From Poa pratensis (Eukaryota > Streptophyta > Magnoliopsida > Poales > Poaceae), in NCBI GenBank assembly GCA_947311845.1, contig CAMZMU010000012.1, forward strand, positions 3,055,517 to 3,119,516: DNA of 64,000 bases, written 5' to 3'. How positions within the stretch are numbered: position 1 is the stretch's first letter; every line of letters starts with the position of its first letter. Both the position numbers and the translations under genes were made by a program. This document shows positions 60,771 to 64,000 of the stretch, in pieces. The notes beneath the pieces are model-generated. The model worked only from the letters and a program-made list of their open reading frames with translations. It searched no databases and was not told the DNA's origin.

Positions 60771-60772
60771 TA

Positions 60773-63700
60773 CTAGCGACAAAAATGTGAAAGAAATGCT
60801 TATGAGAGGGTCGAGTCGTGCATTACAAGCCTTCTCTCGTCAGTGAGAGCTGATAATTTAAGATGAGATGAGAATGTCAGGACGAGATGGATATGCATTA
60901 CCTGAAATGATGTTGTGTTATCCTCTCTGACTGCATTAATTCATATACTACTTGTTTCGATCTGAATAAGACCCGGAAACTTGACATTAGCTTTTTTTTT
61001 CATGTCTTTTTGGTAGAAATTTCTAGTTTTTAATTAAGCTAGGTGGTCAGTTCTTCGTAAATAATGTTAGTAGGTTCCTTACGTATTCAATATGGACAAC
61101 ATGCATGCCAATGGATCGAGCAATCGGCGGAAACAGACATATCGTGTCGCGTCGCCTCCTCTAGTCGACCGAGGGGAAGTCCTAGTCCAGTGCCGCCGCC
61201 CCCTCCCTCTTCCTAACTCCCTATACTTGCCGCTCTCATAGGCCCTGTCGGAACATCCGCGCGTCACAGATGATAGTGCTGGTGGGCATCTCGTCTCTTG
61301 AATCCTCTCATGGTGGTTTGGAGGTCAGATGTGTGGGAGCCTGGTCATTGTAGCCTCGACGATGCTCGGTGGAACTCCCGTCCCCCGTGATCCTCCTCTG
61401 TAGACCGGCTCTTGTCGTCAATTGGTAAGGGCTGTCTCGGTGGGGGTGGCCCGGTCGGGTACCTTGGACTTCCTGTTAGTGACCCTGTGATCTCTTGGCG
61501 GTGGTTGTACCACTGCGACTGCGGGGACTGCATGGCTGTCGGTCTTGGCATCGACAGCGGTAGTGACTCGTCGGAGACGTTCTGACTTCAGATTTGCGGC
61601 GACGGTGGACATTTTATTATTCCATTTCTCGGTGGCGGTGACAAACGAGGTAGGATGATCGGGACCTCGACAACGTCTCAAGAGGGAATAGGCGCCCAAC
61701 GCATCGCGGCCGCCGTGATTAGGCTAGCCGACCAATTCGGTCGCAGTCTGACAACACCAACACCCCACCCTTCCCTGGATCCAGCACCCAAGAGATGTCG
61801 GCGGCCACATCTAGTTAGGTAAGAGCCCAGAGGGGAGGGAGGGACCGTTGTTCAGATTTAACGAGGCAACGCCTAAGCACCACTGCGCTACGACTGCCCA
61901 CCGGCACCTCGCCACCCATGCGGGCGAGGACGTCGGCGCGCACCCACAAATGCCATTAGCCGCCGCCACCACCTTCACCGGGGCGGCATGGGCTTGCCCG
62001 ACGGCCTCCTCGTGTAACGGCGAGGGGAGGGGAAGGTGGGAGAGGTGCTGCGGCGGAAAAGACTGGCAGAGTACTAGTTATAGCCATTAGCGAGAGCTAG
62101 TCATTTTCCGACGATACAGTAGGTTACGTAAGCATGGACACGTAATGTCTGTTTTGTTGGTATGCATTGACGCGTACGCGTACGTATAAGGTCATGCGTA
62201 TACGGCACACACGCCCCTTCCGTTTTCCTCCCGCTCCGGCTGGTGGGCCCACGGGCATGGAGACGTAGATAGATGCGCTCTCGACTCCAGGGATGGGCCG
62301 CGCGTCACCTTTCGTCTCTCTATCAATCCACCCTGTACACGCGCATGCATGCACCTGCAGTTTCTCCCTCCCTACCTATTCGATCGGCTGCTGCCAGTTG
62401 ACGGGACAGCGACGCGCATCAGCATCCACCACGTGTCGCCCACTCACCGCCCGCTTCTAGAGTTACGTAGATCCGCTCAGTTCACGCACGTTTTTGCGTC
62501 GCTGCCCCGTCCTTTTTGGCGGGAGTTAACACTTTCCTAGACCTACTATGCATGCATGATGAAGCTAGCTAGCATGAATGCATGATAATGAGAAGTGAAG
62601 CAGATGATGCATGATGGGCTAGCTGGAAAAAGGAGCTAGGAAGAAAAGCTCGGGCATGGGTGGGTGGTGCCAGGCCTTTCGTTTCCTCACCGGCGAAAAG
62701 GACCCTGAAGAACATGCCGACGGATACATGCTTATTCCATGCTGAACAGTAGGTCGCCGTCAGTACTTACAGCTAGCTAATCTGCTAAGTAGTCTTACGA
62801 CGATCGACTTGTTGATTCTTCAGGCACATTTGCTACTCTGCTACCACCATATATAACCACACGCATAGTGCAAAGTGGCCAATGGAACTAGCTCCTGCCT
62901 TTTCAAAGATCGTTAGGCCTGCATTTTCACTCGAGTCTTTGCTAAGCTGCCTGGCTTCTCACGTCTCTCCATGAATATATCTTCCAAACACGGCAGTGCG
63001 AAAGAATAAGCCGTCGAGCTGATTTGGCCGGCAGACGGTCCAAGTCGAAATCTCTGACCCAACCGTCTGCTTACCTAAATTTTTGAGTTAACAATCCTAT
63101 CCGCTTGCCGCCTCTGCAGCTGCTTAGTACCTGAAAGTCGTCGTGCGATGTGCCCTGTGTTCCGACAGATCATGCATACACACGTGTCACCGCACTCTTG
63201 CTCGTTCCAAAGATTAATCCAGAAGTTATGCAGGATAGAAAGAAACAGCAGGCCTTAAATATCATGTGGGTAAACCTGCAAGAAACCTCATACGTCAAGA
63301 CCAATGATTGCTCACTAGTTGGTAAACCTGCATCCATCAGAGTTTCAGTGTGGGCATGGTGCCTACCACTACCTCGATAGGCAGCTAGAGCTAGCTATGT
63401 TTTGTTCTTCAGATCAGAATATTTTATAATTGTTGGCACTGCCCAAGAAAATATAGTATATACTGAGCAAAGATGTTGATCATAGCCAAATGAAATATGC
63501 ATCAGCTGCTTTGAATGTAACCACTGCACAGACCATTGACCTGAATCTGGTGGTACTGCATAATTTCGTATGTGCTTACGCGCTGCTGTATCTTACTTCT
63601 GACTGGTGAGTGGTTGTCCGGAGCATTTGACTTCTTCAGATAGAACCAGCATCAGAGATCAATGGTATTCAAATGCTAAAAATACACGGGTTCAAACAAG

Positions 63701-64000
63701 TTTTCTGTACACCTCGTCACTGGCTTACGGTTTCTGAAGAAGGAACAAACACATATGGACAGTGAAGTCAGTATGTCACCACATACGTTAGCTTATAAGT
63801 AAGATATAAAAACACAGATGATCGAATTGCTGACCATAATACTGAATCTTCAATGCATGTGTGTTCGTCTGTGGGACTGTGACAAATCACACGCTGTACT
63901 ACTTATTCGACTAGATGACAGGTAAGATCTCAACTACTTCAGATCTGCAGACCTCACCAAGGCTTGGACTCTTGGACCCTATATAGTTCTGTTCCATGTA
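60773..64000. other. Intergenic DNA, no gene recognised
   Basis: About 3.2 kb with short frames only. The GC-rich tract at 61330-62060 has retroposon-like composition but no defined ends. The stretch 62150-62650, rich in CGTACG and TGCATG palindromes, could be a plant promoter-distal region, but no gene follows inside the window. Confidence 0.4.

Overview
The window is nuclear DNA of a large-genome cool-season grass, most probably a Triticeae species (wheat, Aegilops, barley or rye group). The evidence is the very deep nesting of grass-type transposons (CACTA elements with long subterminal repeat fields, gypsy LTRs beginning TGATACGTCTC, Stowaway MITEs with the CTCCCTCCGTTCC terminus), many solo LTRs, and a single spliced host gene in 64 kb. 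No database could be searched, so family names are by recognition only.

Layout: 1-3969 is the 3' part of a Ty1-copia retrotransposon, broken by a one-base loss in the integrase. 5087-11981 is an AT-rich segment bounded by two outward-facing Helitron-like 3' termini and holding short exon-like GC-rich pieces. 12607-14610 packs a hAT-type MITE, a retroposon, a tRNA-derived SINE (each with an exact target duplication) and a degenerate tRNA-Trp. 16330-21327 is a gypsy solo LTR with a second, 3.4-kb solo LTR inserted in it.

23367-24623 (minus strand) is the one clear host gene: a three-exon NAC transcription factor of the miR164-targeted class, with an intact splice pattern and a near-perfect miR164 site but an apparent one-base deletion in the NAC domain. 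A Stowaway palindrome lies just past its stop codon, and a foldback/Mutator-like AT-rich element lies upstream.

25.5-33.9 kb carries a direct duplication of about 2.6 kb. It is best explained by unequal illegitimate recombination between a truncated gypsy element and a solo LTR sitting at the same target site (same AGCAC duplication). 33962-39135 is a retroposon that received a Mutator-like element, which in turn received a non-autonomous CACTA element; each level is defined by its own target duplication.

39323-60223 is one CACTA element (target duplication CAT) swollen to 20.9 kb. It carries a TNP1-like gene 3' end, a LINE fragment, a plastid DNA scrap (trnI-GAU) and two big nested insertions: a 10.1-kb CACTA element (42852-52954) containing an approximately 662-bp satellite array with higher-order structure, and a long-TIR element (about 53115-59744) containing a 352-bp satellite array that is itself split by another CACTA element (55061-57988). 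That last element is a sister of the one at 35568-38167 but carries a different internal gene. The last 3.8 kb is ordinary intergenic DNA with one Stowaway MITE.

Apart from the NAC gene, the coding capacity is transposon-derived and mostly broken. The main interest is the readable insertion history, the satellite arrays growing inside DNA transposons, the cargo of the two sister CACTA elements, and the frameshifted NAC gene that keeps its microRNA site.
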